A DNA stretch of 64,000 nt, taken from NCBI RefSeq assembly GCF_014168815.1, contig NZ_AP021972.1, positions 1 through 64,000 on the forward strand, read 5' to 3'. Made by a program: the position numbers and the translations under genes. The notes under the pieces were generated by a model, which saw only the letters and a program-made list of their open reading frames with translations, was not told the origin of the DNA and ran no database searches. The number at the start of each line of letters is the position of its first letter. Within the stretch, counting starts at the first letter, position 1. Positions 24,927 to 33,736 of this stretch are shown piece by piece. The stretch comes from Klebsiella sp. WP3-W18-ESBL-02. GTDB taxonomy: Bacteria > Pseudomonadota > Gammaproteobacteria > Enterobacterales > Enterobacteriaceae.

Positions 24927-26044
24927 CAGGATGTCAGGTGATGGCCAAACCGGCCAGCTCTCGCTGTAACCTCAACTGCCGCTACTGCTTTTACCTCGAA
25001 AAACCCGAACAGCCGATGATGGATGAGGCCACGCTGGAGCGCTTTGTCAGCCAACACATTGCGGCGCAGCCTGGGCCAGAAGTCACTTTTGCCTGGCAGG
25101 GCGGGGAGCCAACGCTGTGCGGGCTGGCGTTTTTCCAGCGCGCGCTGGCGCTGCAAAAGCAGTACGCTAACGGCAAACAGATCCACAATGCCTTCCAGAC
25201 CAACGGTCTGCTGCTCAATGACAGCTGGTGTCGCTTCTTTAGGGAGAACGGCTGGCTGGTCGGGATCTCACTGGACGGTCCGGCCGATCTCCACGATACC
25301 TATCGTGTTAACCGCAGCGGTAAGCCGAGCCACCACAAAGTGATGAAAGCCATTGAGATGCTCTCTCAACACGGCGTCGAATTTAATCTGCTGGTGGTGG
25401 TCAATCGTCTGAATAGCCAGCAGCCTCAACGTCTCTATCGTTACCTGCGCGGTCTCGGCACCGCCTTTTTACAGTTTATTCCGCTGGTTGAGCGCGATGA
25501 GCATGGCAAGCTCAGCGCGGAGTCGGTTACCGCCGATGCGTGGGGCGCATTCCTGACGGGCGTGTTTAACCAGTGGGTCCATGAAGATATTGGCCGTGTT
25601 TATATACAGCTGTTTGATTCAACATTAGGCGTCTGGAGCGGCCATCGGTCGCAGATGTGCGCGTTCAGCGAAACCTGCGGTCACGCTTTTGCGCTGGAGG
25701 CCAACGGCGATCTCTACCAGTGCGATCACTTCGTTTACCCCGAGTTTTATCTGGGAAACATCCATCAGCAGACGTTACAGGCGCTGAATGCTACGCCGCA
25801 AGCCGCCGCCTTCAGCCAGCAAAAACAGCGTGGGCTAACAGACGCGTGCCGCCAGTGCACCGTGCTGCCGTTCTGCCAGGGCGATTGCCCAAAGCACCGA
25901 AACGCCGATGGAAAAAGCGCACTGTGTGAGGGCTATCGCCAGTTCTTTACCCACAGCGCGCCGTATATGAAAGCGATGCGCGATCTCCTGAAACAACGCC
26001 GCTCACCGGTGGAATTAATGGTGATGTTAAATCAGAGCCGATAA
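24923..26044 (+). CDS. yidF: Anaerobic sulfatase-maturating enzyme (radical SAM)
   Basis: anSME oxidises the active-site cysteine or serine of sulfatases to C-alpha-formylglycine with S-adenosylmethionine. The 373-residue protein has the radical SAM CX3CX2C motif at C15, C19 and C22 (CNLNCRYC), the SAM-contact GGEPT near residue 60, and a C-terminal SPASM domain with cysteine clusters (CDHF, CRQC, CQGDCPKH) for two auxiliary Fe-S clusters. The length is near the 370-390 of known anSMEs. It starts in a 4-bp overlap with yidG. The two cysteine-type sulfatases 2.5 kb upstream are the probable clients. Confidence 0.9.
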   Translation: MTGCQVMAKPASSRCNLNCRYCFYLEKPEQPMMDEATLERFVSQHIAAQPGPEVTFAWQGGEPTLCGLAFFQRALALQKQYANGKQIHNAFQTNGLLLNDSWCRFFRENGWLVGISLDGPADLHDTYRVNRSGKPSHHKVMKAIEMLSQHGVEFNLLVVVNRLNSQQPQRLYRYLRGLGTAFLQFIPLVERDEHGKLSAESVTADAWGAFLTGVFNQWVHEDIGRVYIQLFDSTLGVWSGHRSQMCAFSETCGHAFALEANGDLYQCDHFVYPEFYLGNIHQQTLQALNATPQAAAFSQQKQRGLTDACRQCTVLPFCQGDCPKHRNADGKSALCEGYRQFFTHSAPYMKAMRDLLKQRRSPVELMVMLNQSR

Positions 26045-26152
26045 GCTTTCTCTGTTTGCCAGCCGCCGAAGACGAATGGCAAACAGGTCAAGGCGAACGC
26101 CGTCTGTTCTGGTATCACTAGCGTACTGAGTGATAACCCGTCAGGAGTGTCT

Positions 26153-26965
26153 ATGTCGCTTGTGCTGCCCCGTGATACCCATTTCCGCCACCCGCAGGAG
26201 AGCGTGGTGTTCCATTTCTGGCATCCGGAGAAAAGCATCAGCCATGAACATACGCACGAATACTGCGAGCTGTTCCTGGTCGGCAGCGGAAGCGGAATTC
26301 ATGTTATCAATGAAAAGCCCTACCTGTTGAGCAGCGGCACGCTGTGCTATCTGAACCGGCAGGATTATCACCTGTTTGAAGAGATGAAGGATTTGCAGCA
26401 GGTGAACCTGCTGTATCTGGGGCGCGATAGCTTCAATTTTATCAAGCACATCGATTATCTGCTGCCGCAGGAAGGGGAGAGCAACGTCTGGCAGCTGGAT
26501 GTCGGCATTATGCAGCGCATATTTGACCGTCTGGCGAGTCATCGCGAAGAAGAGTTTAGCGACCCTCTGCTGGCGGAAAGCCATAAGGAGATGATTTTCC
26601 TGGAAGTGTTACATACGCTGAACCTCTGGCGCTACAAAACGCAGGCGTTTCACTCCAGCGAAGACCGCATTAGCCAGGTGCTGATTCACCTGAACGGTCG
26701 CTGGCAGCAGCCGCTCGATCTCGACGGTTTATGTCAGATGTTTGCTATTTCACGGCGTACGCTTCAGCGTGGATTTAGCGACTACACCGGCGTTTCGCCG
26801 CAGCAGTATCTGGCCCGTGTGCGGCTGCTGCAGGCACGCTACCAGCTGCGTTTTACGCAAGATACGGTCAATGAAATAGCCATACGCTGCGGATTTGGCG
26901 ACGTTAGCTACTTTTCGCGCGCGTTTCGCCGTCAGTTTGGCGTTTCGCCCAATCAGTGCCGCTAG
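26153..26965 (+). CDS. AraC-family transcriptional regulator
   Basis: The 270-residue protein has an N-terminal cupin sensor domain (HEHTHEYCELFLVGSGSG at about residue 37) and a C-terminal AraC DNA-binding domain (LDGLCQMFAISRRTLQRGF and INEIAIRCGFGDVSYFSRAFRRQFGVSP type helices). It resembles RhaS/ChbR sugar regulators. ATG 26153 is chosen because AGGAG precedes it by five bases; the GTG two codons earlier would overlap that site. It is not the E. coli YidL sequence. Its position between the sulfatase/yidF genes and the beta-propeller operon suggests it controls one or both. Confidence 0.85.
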   Translation: MSLVLPRDTHFRHPQESVVFHFWHPEKSISHEHTHEYCELFLVGSGSGIHVINEKPYLLSSGTLCYLNRQDYHLFEEMKDLQQVNLLYLGRDSFNFIKHIDYLLPQEGESNVWQLDVGIMQRIFDRLASHREEEFSDPLLAESHKEMIFLEVLHTLNLWRYKTQAFHSSEDRISQVLIHLNGRWQQPLDLDGLCQMFAISRRTLQRGFSDYTGVSPQQYLARVRLLQARYQLRFTQDTVNEIAIRCGFGDVSYFSRAFRRQFGVSPNQCR

Positions 26966-27026
26966 CTATCAGGCTGGCGGGTGATTCGCTGCGCCACCGG
27001 TGTCAATCATTGCACGGGATGAGCAG

Positions 27027-27052
27027 GCCGGATAAGCGCAGCGCCATCCGGC
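27027..27052. repeat. REP element (single unit)
   Basis: GCCGGAT (27027-27033) and ATCCGGC (27046-27052) form the REP stem with the usual AAGCGCAGCGCC interior. It lies between the convergent AraC and beta-propeller genes and may protect or end their transcripts. Confidence 0.85.
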
Positions 27053-27072
27053 ATTTTGGTTTTGTTGTCGCC

Positions 27073-28368
27073 TTATATTTTCCTTTCAATCACTTCCAAC
27101 TGCGTAGCGCCGGGCCTTTCTTCGTGCGGCACATCGCGGAAAATCGGCAGAGCCTCCCAGCGTAGCCAATAGCGGCTTTGCGGGCTGTAATCACTGTTCT
27201 GCGCGGCGACCAGCTGCACTTCGGCCCGTGGCGCAACGTTCTGCCGGGGCCGCCATTGTTCGGCTGGCAGCGGCGGTGTGGGCGTGCGGTGAGCGACAAC
27301 GCTAAGCGTCCGGTCATCAATAATCCACTCACCGCTTCCGGCCCCGGCGGTGCTCCAGTCCACGGCCATTTGCCCGTTACCGATCGCGCGCGGCGCGCTG
27401 AGGGTGACGTCCGGTGGAATCGAGCCGCCGCCGCTGAAATCCCAGCGGAACGCCCACTGGCTAATCTGCGCCTTTTGCCAGCTTCCCTTACCGTCCGGGC
27501 GCGCCAGATAAGCCTGCGACAGCCCCCGATCATCATAACGATGGTAAATCAGCACCGGGCGCGCCTGATTATCAAAACCGACTTCCTGCACCATATTGAT
27601 AAGCCCGCCGCCGAAACCGGCGTCATCGACAATTTCACCCTGATGGCGGGCAATCGGCAGGGCGAGCGGCGTACCGTCTGATTTCTCCCAGCGCTGCAGG
27701 TCGCGGCTGCGGGCGTAGGAAAGATTATTGTTGGTCTCGCAGTGCGGCGTTTCGCGCCACATCCAGATCATATGCCAGTAACCGTCTGGCCCCAACAGCG
27801 GCTGGCGGGCATAGCCGTTGCGCGCGCCTTCTCCGTTGAGTAGCGGGGTCTCTAACAGGCGCGTCCAGCGCTGGCGGTCAACGTCGTAAATGTTATACAG
27901 ATCGTCACCATTGCCGCTACAACCATCGCGATAGCGGAAGATCAGCCGCCCCTGCGCATCCTTAAAAAACACCGGGTAGGTTGCACGCGCTTCGCGTTTG
28001 CCGGTCATCGCCGGTATGCATTCCAGCGTGGTGATGTCCAGCGGCTGGCGGCTGCGGAAGTAAATAAGCGGATCAACATGCATATTGCCGGAAAGATGCA
28101 GGAATCCGCCGCTATCAACCGCCATCGTCAGATAATTGTGCGAATCAAACTCGGTGATATGCGAGTAGCGTTCGCGCTCTGGTAGCCAAACGCCCTCTGG
28201 CTGAAACGTCTGCCATGGGCCGTCGGGCAATTCACGCTGGCCCACGGTGATGCGGTGCTCGGCGTCATACCAGGCGGCGAACTGGTGGTTGTCGTGATTA
28301 ATCAGACAGTAAAGTACGGTGAAATCTGCGCAGGCGTGTGCCACGGGCGCAACAACGATATCGGTCAT
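27073..28368 (-). CDS. BNR_4-type beta-propeller protein, possible polysaccharide lyase
   Basis: The 431-residue protein resembles the BNR_4 (PF15892) propeller family. The segment DSHNYLTMAVDSGGFLHLSGNMHVDPL at residues 74-100 has the paired histidines and aspartate typical of that family, and later blades show YPVFFKDAQGRLIFRYRDG, RQPLLGPDGYWHMIWMWRE and RPVLIYHRYDD. Ulvan lyases of PL24/PL25 share this fold, so lyase activity is possible but not shown. There is no signal peptide, so it would act on imported oligosaccharides. Its ATG overlaps the stop of the upstream MFS gene by one base (TGATG). Confidence 0.72.
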   Translation of the reverse strand: MTDIVVAPVAHACADFTVLYCLINHDNHQFAAWYDAEHRITVGQRELPDGPWQTFQPEGVWLPERERYSHITEFDSHNYLTMAVDSGGFLHLSGNMHVDPLIYFRSRQPLDITTLECIPAMTGKREARATYPVFFKDAQGRLIFRYRDGCSGNGDDLYNIYDVDRQRWTRLLETPLLNGEGARNGYARQPLLGPDGYWHMIWMWRETPHCETNNNLSYARSRDLQRWEKSDGTPLALPIARHQGEIVDDAGFGGGLINMVQEVGFDNQARPVLIYHRYDDRGLSQAYLARPDGKGSWQKAQISQWAFRWDFSGGGSIPPDVTLSAPRAIGNGQMAVDWSTAGAGSGEWIIDDRTLSVVAHRTPTPPLPAEQWRPRQNVAPRAEVQLVAAQNSDYSPQSRYWLRWEALPIFRDVPHEERPGATQLEVIERKI

Positions 28369-29639
28369 CAGACGGTCTCCGGACGAGAAACAAACGATTT
28401 TTTACGACGCAGGAAGAAGGCGGCCAGCACCAGCGCGCCGATGGGGTGCAGGGTCGCACCGGCATAAATCGGCATCGAATAACCAAAGTGGTCGATAATA
28501 GTGCCGACAAAGCCGTTAAAGATAATGGAGGTCACGCCGCCCAGCGCGCTCATCACGCCGATAGCGGTGGCGATGGCCACGCGCGGTGCCAGCCCGCCCA
28601 TCATGATGGTGGCCATACTGAGCCAGGCGGTGCACATAAAGTTAATCACCGTCATGATCGCCACCGCCGCGTAGGCGTTGCTGATGGATGGCAGCAGAAA
28701 GACCAGCGGCGCCAGGCAGGTGACGGACCAGATAATGGTTAAGCGGGCGCGGGTGGCATCCATACCGCGCGCAACGAGGCGGTCGGAGGCCCAGCAGACT
28801 GCCAGCACGCCAAAGACGGCAACCAGCGGCGGCAGCCACATCAACTTGCCGACTTCCGCCAGCGTCAGGCCGATTTTTTCCTGCATAAAGCCGACCTGCC
28901 AGTACTGATAGAAAAACCAGAACGGGTCGGTGAGCAGGCGTGCAATCAACAGCGCCCAGATAGGTTTTGAGGTCAGCACCATCCTGTAGCGCTCAACCAG
29001 CGGCACGCTGACGGCGCTCACCTGCGGCGTGTCGTCGGCTGCAGGCGGTGTTTTACGGCTGGAGAAATACCACATCACCCCGACCGCCACCCCCGCCATG
29101 GCTGGAATAAAGAACGCCCAGCGCCAGCCGGTAGATATCGTCACCCAGGCGACAAACGGTGGCGCAAGAATCAGCCCTAATGACTGAATAATATTGGTGA
29201 GCTGGAAGGCAAAGGCGCGCTGCTCGGCGCGAAACCAGGTAAACACCGCCAGCGTTAGCGCCGGTACGATCCCGGACTCCGCCAGCCCCAGCATCACGCG
29301 CCCGACAATAAGCCCGGTCATCGAGTGCGACAGGCCGGTAATCAGCGTAGCCAGCGACATCAGTATCATGAGTGCGCACAGCACGTAGCGGCTGCCGAAT
29401 CGGTCAACGATACCGCCCACAAAGAAATACATGAAGGTATAGGGGATCATAAAGGCGCTGATCAGCACCGAATAATCGCTGTTATCGAGCCCCAGCTCCT
29501 GCATCAGCGTGGTTTTCAGGATGGAAACAATTTGTCGGTCGAGCGAGAAGAAAAACAGCACGCAGCCGAGAAGCAATAGCAGCACCCAGATGAGCAGGGT
29601 GAAGCCGCCCCGGCTGATATTTTTGTCAGCCTGTTGCAT
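28368..29639 (-). CDS. MFS transporter of the anion:cation symporter (ACS) type
   Basis: The 423-residue membrane protein has 12 predicted segments and motifs of the ACS family (hexuronate/tartrate/glucarate carriers): FFSLDRQIVSIL near the start, YFFVGGIVDRFGSRYVLC after segment 2, and GLAESGIVPALTLAVFTWF in segment 4. The start at 29639 follows GGAGAAC; earlier in-frame codons lie inside dsdA. An ACS carrier suggests an acidic sugar, such as a uronate or unsaturated uronic oligosaccharide, which fits a lyase partner. A small TCGTA-N4-TACGA repeat lies 17 bp upstream at 29656-29669. Confidence 0.85.
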   Translation of the reverse strand: MQQADKNISRGGFTLLIWVLLLLLGCVLFFFSLDRQIVSILKTTLMQELGLDNSDYSVLISAFMIPYTFMYFFVGGIVDRFGSRYVLCALMILMSLATLITGLSHSMTGLIVGRVMLGLAESGIVPALTLAVFTWFRAEQRAFAFQLTNIIQSLGLILAPPFVAWVTISTGWRWAFFIPAMAGVAVGVMWYFSSRKTPPAADDTPQVSAVSVPLVERYRMVLTSKPIWALLIARLLTDPFWFFYQYWQVGFMQEKIGLTLAEVGKLMWLPPLVAVFGVLAVCWASDRLVARGMDATRARLTIIWSVTCLAPLVFLLPSISNAYAAVAIMTVINFMCTAWLSMATIMMGGLAPRVAIATAIGVMSALGGVTSIIFNGFVGTIIDHFGYSMPIYAGATLHPIGALVLAAFFLRRKKSFVSRPETV

Positions 29640-29752
29640 TGTGTTCTCCGGTTTATCGTAGAAATACGAGGTAATCCGGAGTATATCGGTGTGTTTTTTA
29701 TGCGGGAGAGAAGGGCTGACGGAGTGTGACGTAAGACAATACGCTTTGACTT

Positions 29753-29773
29753 CCCGCGCCAAAATGGCGCGGG
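29753..29773. repeat. GC-rich stem-loop after dsdA
   Basis: CCCGCGCC (29753-29760) pairs with GGCGCGGG (29766-29773) around AAAAT. It lies 36 bp beyond the dsdA stop and could end or protect the dsdXA message, but no U tract follows. Confidence 0.5.
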
Positions 29774-29808
29774 ATCTGGCATGAATGTCCCTCTTCTGCG
29801 GCGTGGGG

Positions 29809-31131
29809 TTAGCGGCCTTTGGCCAGGTACTGCGCCATTTCGGCTTCTGGCACCATGCCGCCGCCCGTCGCCCATACCAGATGGGTGGCGTGATTGAGCT
29901 GCTCTGTGCTGAAGTCATGCATCTGCTGGTAAGCCCTGGAGGCACAAACGTGCTGAGGGCCAGCCATGCCTGCCAGCGCCGACGGCTCAAGACGAATGCC
30001 TTCTTCCTGCGCCAGCCAGCCCAGCATGTCGTACATTGTCTGATCGTCCAGGGTGTACAGACCGTCGAGCAGACGCTCCATCGCCCGGCCGACAAAGCCC
30101 GAGGCGCGACCGACCGCTAGCCCATCCGCCGCCGTCAGGTTATCGATGCCGATATCCTGCACAGAAAGGGTATCGTGTAGCCCGGTGTAAATCCCCAGCA
30201 GCATGCACGGTGAATGAGTCGGTTCAGCGAAGAAGCAGTGCACATTATCGCCAAACGCCAGCTTAAGGCCAAACGCCACGCCGCCAGGGCCGCCACCGAC
30301 GCCGCAAGGCAGGTAGACAAACAGAGGATGATCGGCATCCACCACGCGCCCCTGCTGGGCAAACTGCGCTTTCAGACGCTGACCGGCGACCGCATAGCCT
30401 AAGAACAGCGTGCGGGAATTTTCATCATCGATAAAGAAGCAGTTCGGATCGGACTCTGCCGCCTTACGACCTTGTTCAACCGCCACGCCATAATCTTCTT
30501 CGTACTCCACCACCGTCACGCCGTGGCTGCGCAGCTTGGCTTTTTTCCACGCGCGGGCGTCTGCAGACATATGCACCGTAACGTTAAAGCCGATGCGGGC
30601 ACTCATGATACCAATCGACATCCCCAGGTTGCCGGTGGAGCCAACCGCGATGCTGTACTGGCTGAAGAACTGTTTAAATTCAGGCGAAAGCAGAACGCGG
30701 TAATCGTCTTTGGTGGTCAGCAGACCGGCTTCCAGCGCCAGTTTTTCCGCATGGGTCAGTACTTCGTAAATGCCGCCACGCGCTTTAATCGAGCCTGAAA
30801 TCGGCAAATGACTGTCTTTCTTCAGCAGGAGTTCGCCGTTAATGTGCTGCCCGAACGCTTTTTCCAACCGTTTTTGCATGGCAGGGATTGCGGCCAGCTC
30901 AGATTCGATAATGCCCCCGGTGGCGGCGGTTTCCGGGAAGGCCTGCGCCAGATACGGTGCGAAGCGCGTCAGACGCGCGTGGGCGTCCTCAACGTCGTGT
31001 GCTGTCAGGCCAACATACGGTAAACCTTCCGCAAGAGAGGTGGTGCCAGGGTTAAACCAGGTTGTCTCTTTCAGAGCCACCAGATCTTCCACTAAAGGAT
31101 GCTGGGCGATAAGTGTTTGAATGTTTTCCAT
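29809..31131 (-). CDS. dsdA: D-serine dehydratase
   Basis: DsdA is the PLP enzyme that converts D-serine to pyruvate and ammonia. The 440-residue product is near the 442 of E. coli. The PLP lysine is K116 in SGSIKARGG, and the glycine-rich phosphate loop is SIAVGSTGNLG. GGGPGGVAFGLKLAF near residue 280 is also typical. The start at 31131 (MENIQTLIAQHPLV) matches E. coli; the preceding in-frame codons belong to the spacer. It lies 17 bp after dsdX in the same operon. It permits growth on, and detoxification of, D-serine. Confidence 0.97.
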   Translation of the reverse strand: MENIQTLIAQHPLVEDLVALKETTWFNPGTTSLAEGLPYVGLTAHDVEDAHARLTRFAPYLAQAFPETAATGGIIESELAAIPAMQKRLEKAFGQHINGELLLKKDSHLPISGSIKARGGIYEVLTHAEKLALEAGLLTTKDDYRVLLSPEFKQFFSQYSIAVGSTGNLGMSIGIMSARIGFNVTVHMSADARAWKKAKLRSHGVTVVEYEEDYGVAVEQGRKAAESDPNCFFIDDENSRTLFLGYAVAGQRLKAQFAQQGRVVDADHPLFVYLPCGVGGGPGGVAFGLKLAFGDNVHCFFAEPTHSPCMLLGIYTGLHDTLSVQDIGIDNLTAADGLAVGRASGFVGRAMERLLDGLYTLDDQTMYDMLGWLAQEEGIRLEPSALAGMAGPQHVCASRAYQQMHDFSTEQLNHATHLVWATGGGMVPEAEMAQYLAKGR

Positions 31132-31148
31132 AGTCAGTCTCTTCGCGC

Positions 31149-32486
31149 TTAGATAATAAAGGAAAGCAGGAATGTGCACGCCAGTGCAATCACCGACGCG
31201 ATAAATGTCGCAGTCGTATAGTATTTGAACGTCTCATTCAGGGTGGCGCCACAGTACTGCTTCACCAGCCAGAACAGGGAATCGGTGACGATCGTGCAAC
31301 CAATAGCGCCGGAACCGATGGCAATAGCGATGATCTCCGGGCTTACGTTAGGGTAGAGTGGCAGCATCGGTGCCACGATTGCCGTCGCGCCCATCATCGC
31401 CACCGTGGCAGAGCCTACCGCTGCGTGCAGAATCAGCGCAACCAGCCAGGCCAGCAGAATCGGGTGCATATGCATGTTCGAAAGGATCAGCGCGAGGGTA
31501 TCCGCCAGCCCGCTGCTCTTGAGGATAGCGTTGAATGCGCCGCCTGCGCCGATAATCAGCAAAATGTTAGCAATCGAGCCAAAACCGTTTTCGGTGTGGG
31601 TCAGCAGCGCACCCATGCCAATGTGCTGGCGCAGGCCGAGAATGTAATAGGCCACGAAAACGGCGATAAACATCGCGGTGATCGGGTTACCAATAAACTC
31701 CAGCAGCGTATACACCGTACTGCCTTTTGCCATGTTCAGTTCCGCGACGGTTTTCACCAGCATCAGGCCAATTGGCAGCAGTACGGTAAACAGCGTCGCG
31801 CCCAGCGATGGCAGCGTGCTTTCATCACGCACTTTCAGGTCGGAAAACTCAGCCGGTACTGGCTTAAACGGCAGACGATTACCGAGAAACTTCAGGTACA
31901 GCGGCCCGCCGATTAGCGATGCCATTAAGCCCACCAGTAAACCGTAGACAATCACGGTGCCAATGTCTGCGCCCAGCTTGTTGGCCACGAACAGCGCCGC
32001 CGGATGCGGTGGTACGACGCAGTGCACAGCCATCAGCGCGGTACACAGCGGGATCGCCAGCTTTAGCAGCGAAGTATTGGTCTTTTTGGCAATTGAGAAT
32101 GCCAGTGGAATTAATAGCACCACGCCCACTTCAACGAACAGCGTGATCCCGCAAATCAGCCCGACCAGCACCATAATGACGTCGGCGGAAAGCCAGCGGC
32201 AGCGCTGTAGCGTCAGGCCGATGCGTTCGGCCGCGCCGGAGACTTCCATCATTTTTCCAAGGATAGTCCCAAGGCCAATAACCGCCGCGAGGAAGCCCAG
32301 CGTACCGCCGATGCCGTTCTCGATGGCATTGACCATATCCAGCGGCCCCATACCCATCATCGTCCCCACGAAGAAACTGGCTAACAGCAGCGCCAGAAAC
32401 GGGTGGAATTTGAACTTCACGATGGTCAAAACGATTAACACGATGCTTATCAGCAGCGTGCTCACAACCCAGATCTGAGAGTGCAT
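31149..32486 (-). CDS. dsdX: D-serine permease DsdX (GntP family)
   Basis: The 445-residue inner-membrane permease has the E. coli DsdX length and start (MHSQIWVVSTLLISIVLIVL). It belongs to the GntP/gluconate family with about 12 segments and the motif GFLAAVIGLGTILGKMMEVSGAAERIG at residues 63-88. It imports D-serine with protons. It leads the dsdXA operon, which is divergent from dsdC, and is inferred to be activated by DsdC with D-serine. Confidence 0.96.
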   Translation of the reverse strand: MHSQIWVVSTLLISIVLIVLTIVKFKFHPFLALLLASFFVGTMMGMGPLDMVNAIENGIGGTLGFLAAVIGLGTILGKMMEVSGAAERIGLTLQRCRWLSADVIMVLVGLICGITLFVEVGVVLLIPLAFSIAKKTNTSLLKLAIPLCTALMAVHCVVPPHPAALFVANKLGADIGTVIVYGLLVGLMASLIGGPLYLKFLGNRLPFKPVPAEFSDLKVRDESTLPSLGATLFTVLLPIGLMLVKTVAELNMAKGSTVYTLLEFIGNPITAMFIAVFVAYYILGLRQHIGMGALLTHTENGFGSIANILLIIGAGGAFNAILKSSGLADTLALILSNMHMHPILLAWLVALILHAAVGSATVAMMGATAIVAPMLPLYPNVSPEIIAIAIGSGAIGCTIVTDSLFWLVKQYCGATLNETFKYYTTATFIASVIALACTFLLSFII

Positions 32487-32627
32487 AGCTCACCTTGCCC
32501 TGTGATTAATATGGGTTTATTGGACAAAAATAAGGCACCCGCTGACAAACGATATAAATCGTCCTTCACATGAGCCAGATTGAATCAAAATGGTGATTTA
32601 CGTCTTATTACCGGTAATTTATGCGAC

Positions 32628-32646
32628 ATGAATCATTCTGATTCAT
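32628..32646. promoter_or_regulatory. Inverted repeat, probable DsdC binding site
   Basis: ATGAATC-ATTCT-GATTCAT is a perfect 7-bp inverted repeat with a 5-base spacer in the dsdX-dsdC gap (226 bp), 67 bp before dsdC. It has the size and T-N11-A layout of LysR recognition sites. A weaker related pair (GAATC near 32582, GATT near 32595) lies toward dsdX. Confidence 0.55.
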
Positions 32647-32712
32647 CTTTGTGCTGATTTTGCCGGTGATTTTTTTTACACTCCGGCGAAAACAGGCAAT
32701 ACGGAGAGGAAT

Positions 32713-33639
32713 ATGGAACCCCTGCGCGAGGGCAGAAATCGTCTGCTGAACGGCTGGCAGCTATCAAAGCTGTATACCTTCGAAGTGGCGGCCCGGCATC
32801 AGTCGTTTGCGCTGGCGGCAGACGAGCTGTCATTAAGCCCCAGCGCCGTCAGCCATCGCATTAACCAGCTGGAAGAGGAGCTGGGTATTCAGCTCTTTGT
32901 CCGCTCGCATCGTAAAGTAGAGCTCACCCACGAAGGTAAACGCGTGTTCTGGGCGCTGAAATCATCGCTGGATACGCTCAACCAGGAGATTCTTGATATT
33001 AAAAATCAGGAGCTATCGGGGACGCTCACCGTCTACTCGCGGCCTTCTATCGCCCAGTGCTGGCTGGTTCCGGCGCTCGGCGACTTTACCCGCCGCTACC
33101 CGTCCATTTCACTGACCATCCTGACCGGCAACGACAACGTCAATTTACAGCGCGCCGGGGTTGATTTGGCTCTCTATTTTGACGATGCGCCTTCCGCACA
33201 GCTCGCGCATCACTTCCTGATGGATGAAGAAATTCTGCCGGTATGCAGCCCGGAATACGCCCGCCGCTACGCTCTGACCGGCTCGCTGGTAAACCTGCCA
33301 CACTGTACGCTACTGCACGACAGGCAGGCGTGGAGCAACGACTCAGGGACCGATGAATGGCACAGCTGGGCGCAGCAGTATGCGGTGAATTTGCCGACAT
33401 CGTCGGGCATTGGTTTCGATCGTTCTGATTTAGCGGTGATTGCGGCGATGAACCACATCGGCGTGGCGATGGGGCGAAAGCGGCTGGTGCAAAAGCGCCT
33501 CGACAGCGGGGAGCTGGTGGCGCCTTTTGGTGATAAGGCGCTGAAATGTCATCAGCATTATTACGTCACCACGCTGCCCGGCAGGCAGTGGCCGAAAATT
33601 GAGGCGTTTATTGGTTGGCTTCAGGAGCAGGTTAAATAG
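32713..33639 (+). CDS. dsdC: LysR-family activator DsdC
   Basis: DsdC activates dsdXA in the presence of D-serine. The 308-residue protein aligns from MEPLREGRNRLLNGWQLSKLYTFE with E. coli DsdC (311 residues). The winged helix covers about residues 20-78 (FALAADELSLSPSAVSHRINQLEEELG) and the effector domain about 105-305. GGAGAGGA precedes the ATG. In E. coli K-12 dsdCXA lies elsewhere on the chromosome; linkage to emrD is seen in several other enterics. Confidence 0.96.
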   Translation: MEPLREGRNRLLNGWQLSKLYTFEVAARHQSFALAADELSLSPSAVSHRINQLEEELGIQLFVRSHRKVELTHEGKRVFWALKSSLDTLNQEILDIKNQELSGTLTVYSRPSIAQCWLVPALGDFTRRYPSISLTILTGNDNVNLQRAGVDLALYFDDAPSAQLAHHFLMDEEILPVCSPEYARRYALTGSLVNLPHCTLLHDRQAWSNDSGTDEWHSWAQQYAVNLPTSSGIGFDRSDLAVIAAMNHIGVAMGRKRLVQKRLDSGELVAPFGDKALKCHQHYYVTTLPGRQWPKIEAFIGWLQEQVK

Positions 33640-33648
33640 GCGTTTTAT

Positions 33649-33721
33649 GCCGGGTGGCGGCTCCGCCTTACCCGGCCTACTCATGCCCAACGTAGGCCTG
33701 ATAAGCGAAGCGCCATCAGGC
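33649..33721. repeat. REP pair (BIME) between dsdC and emrD
   Basis: Two REP stems in opposite arrangement: GCCGGGT/ACCCGGC (33649-33676) and GCCTGAT/ATCAGGC (33696-33721). They lie between convergent dsdC and emrD. Confidence 0.88.
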
Positions 33722-33736
33722 AACGGTCAGACGCGA

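Noticed and set aside
26147..26152. GTG start for the AraC regulator
   Set aside because: It would overlap the AGGAG ribosome-binding site that is correctly spaced for the ATG at 26153.
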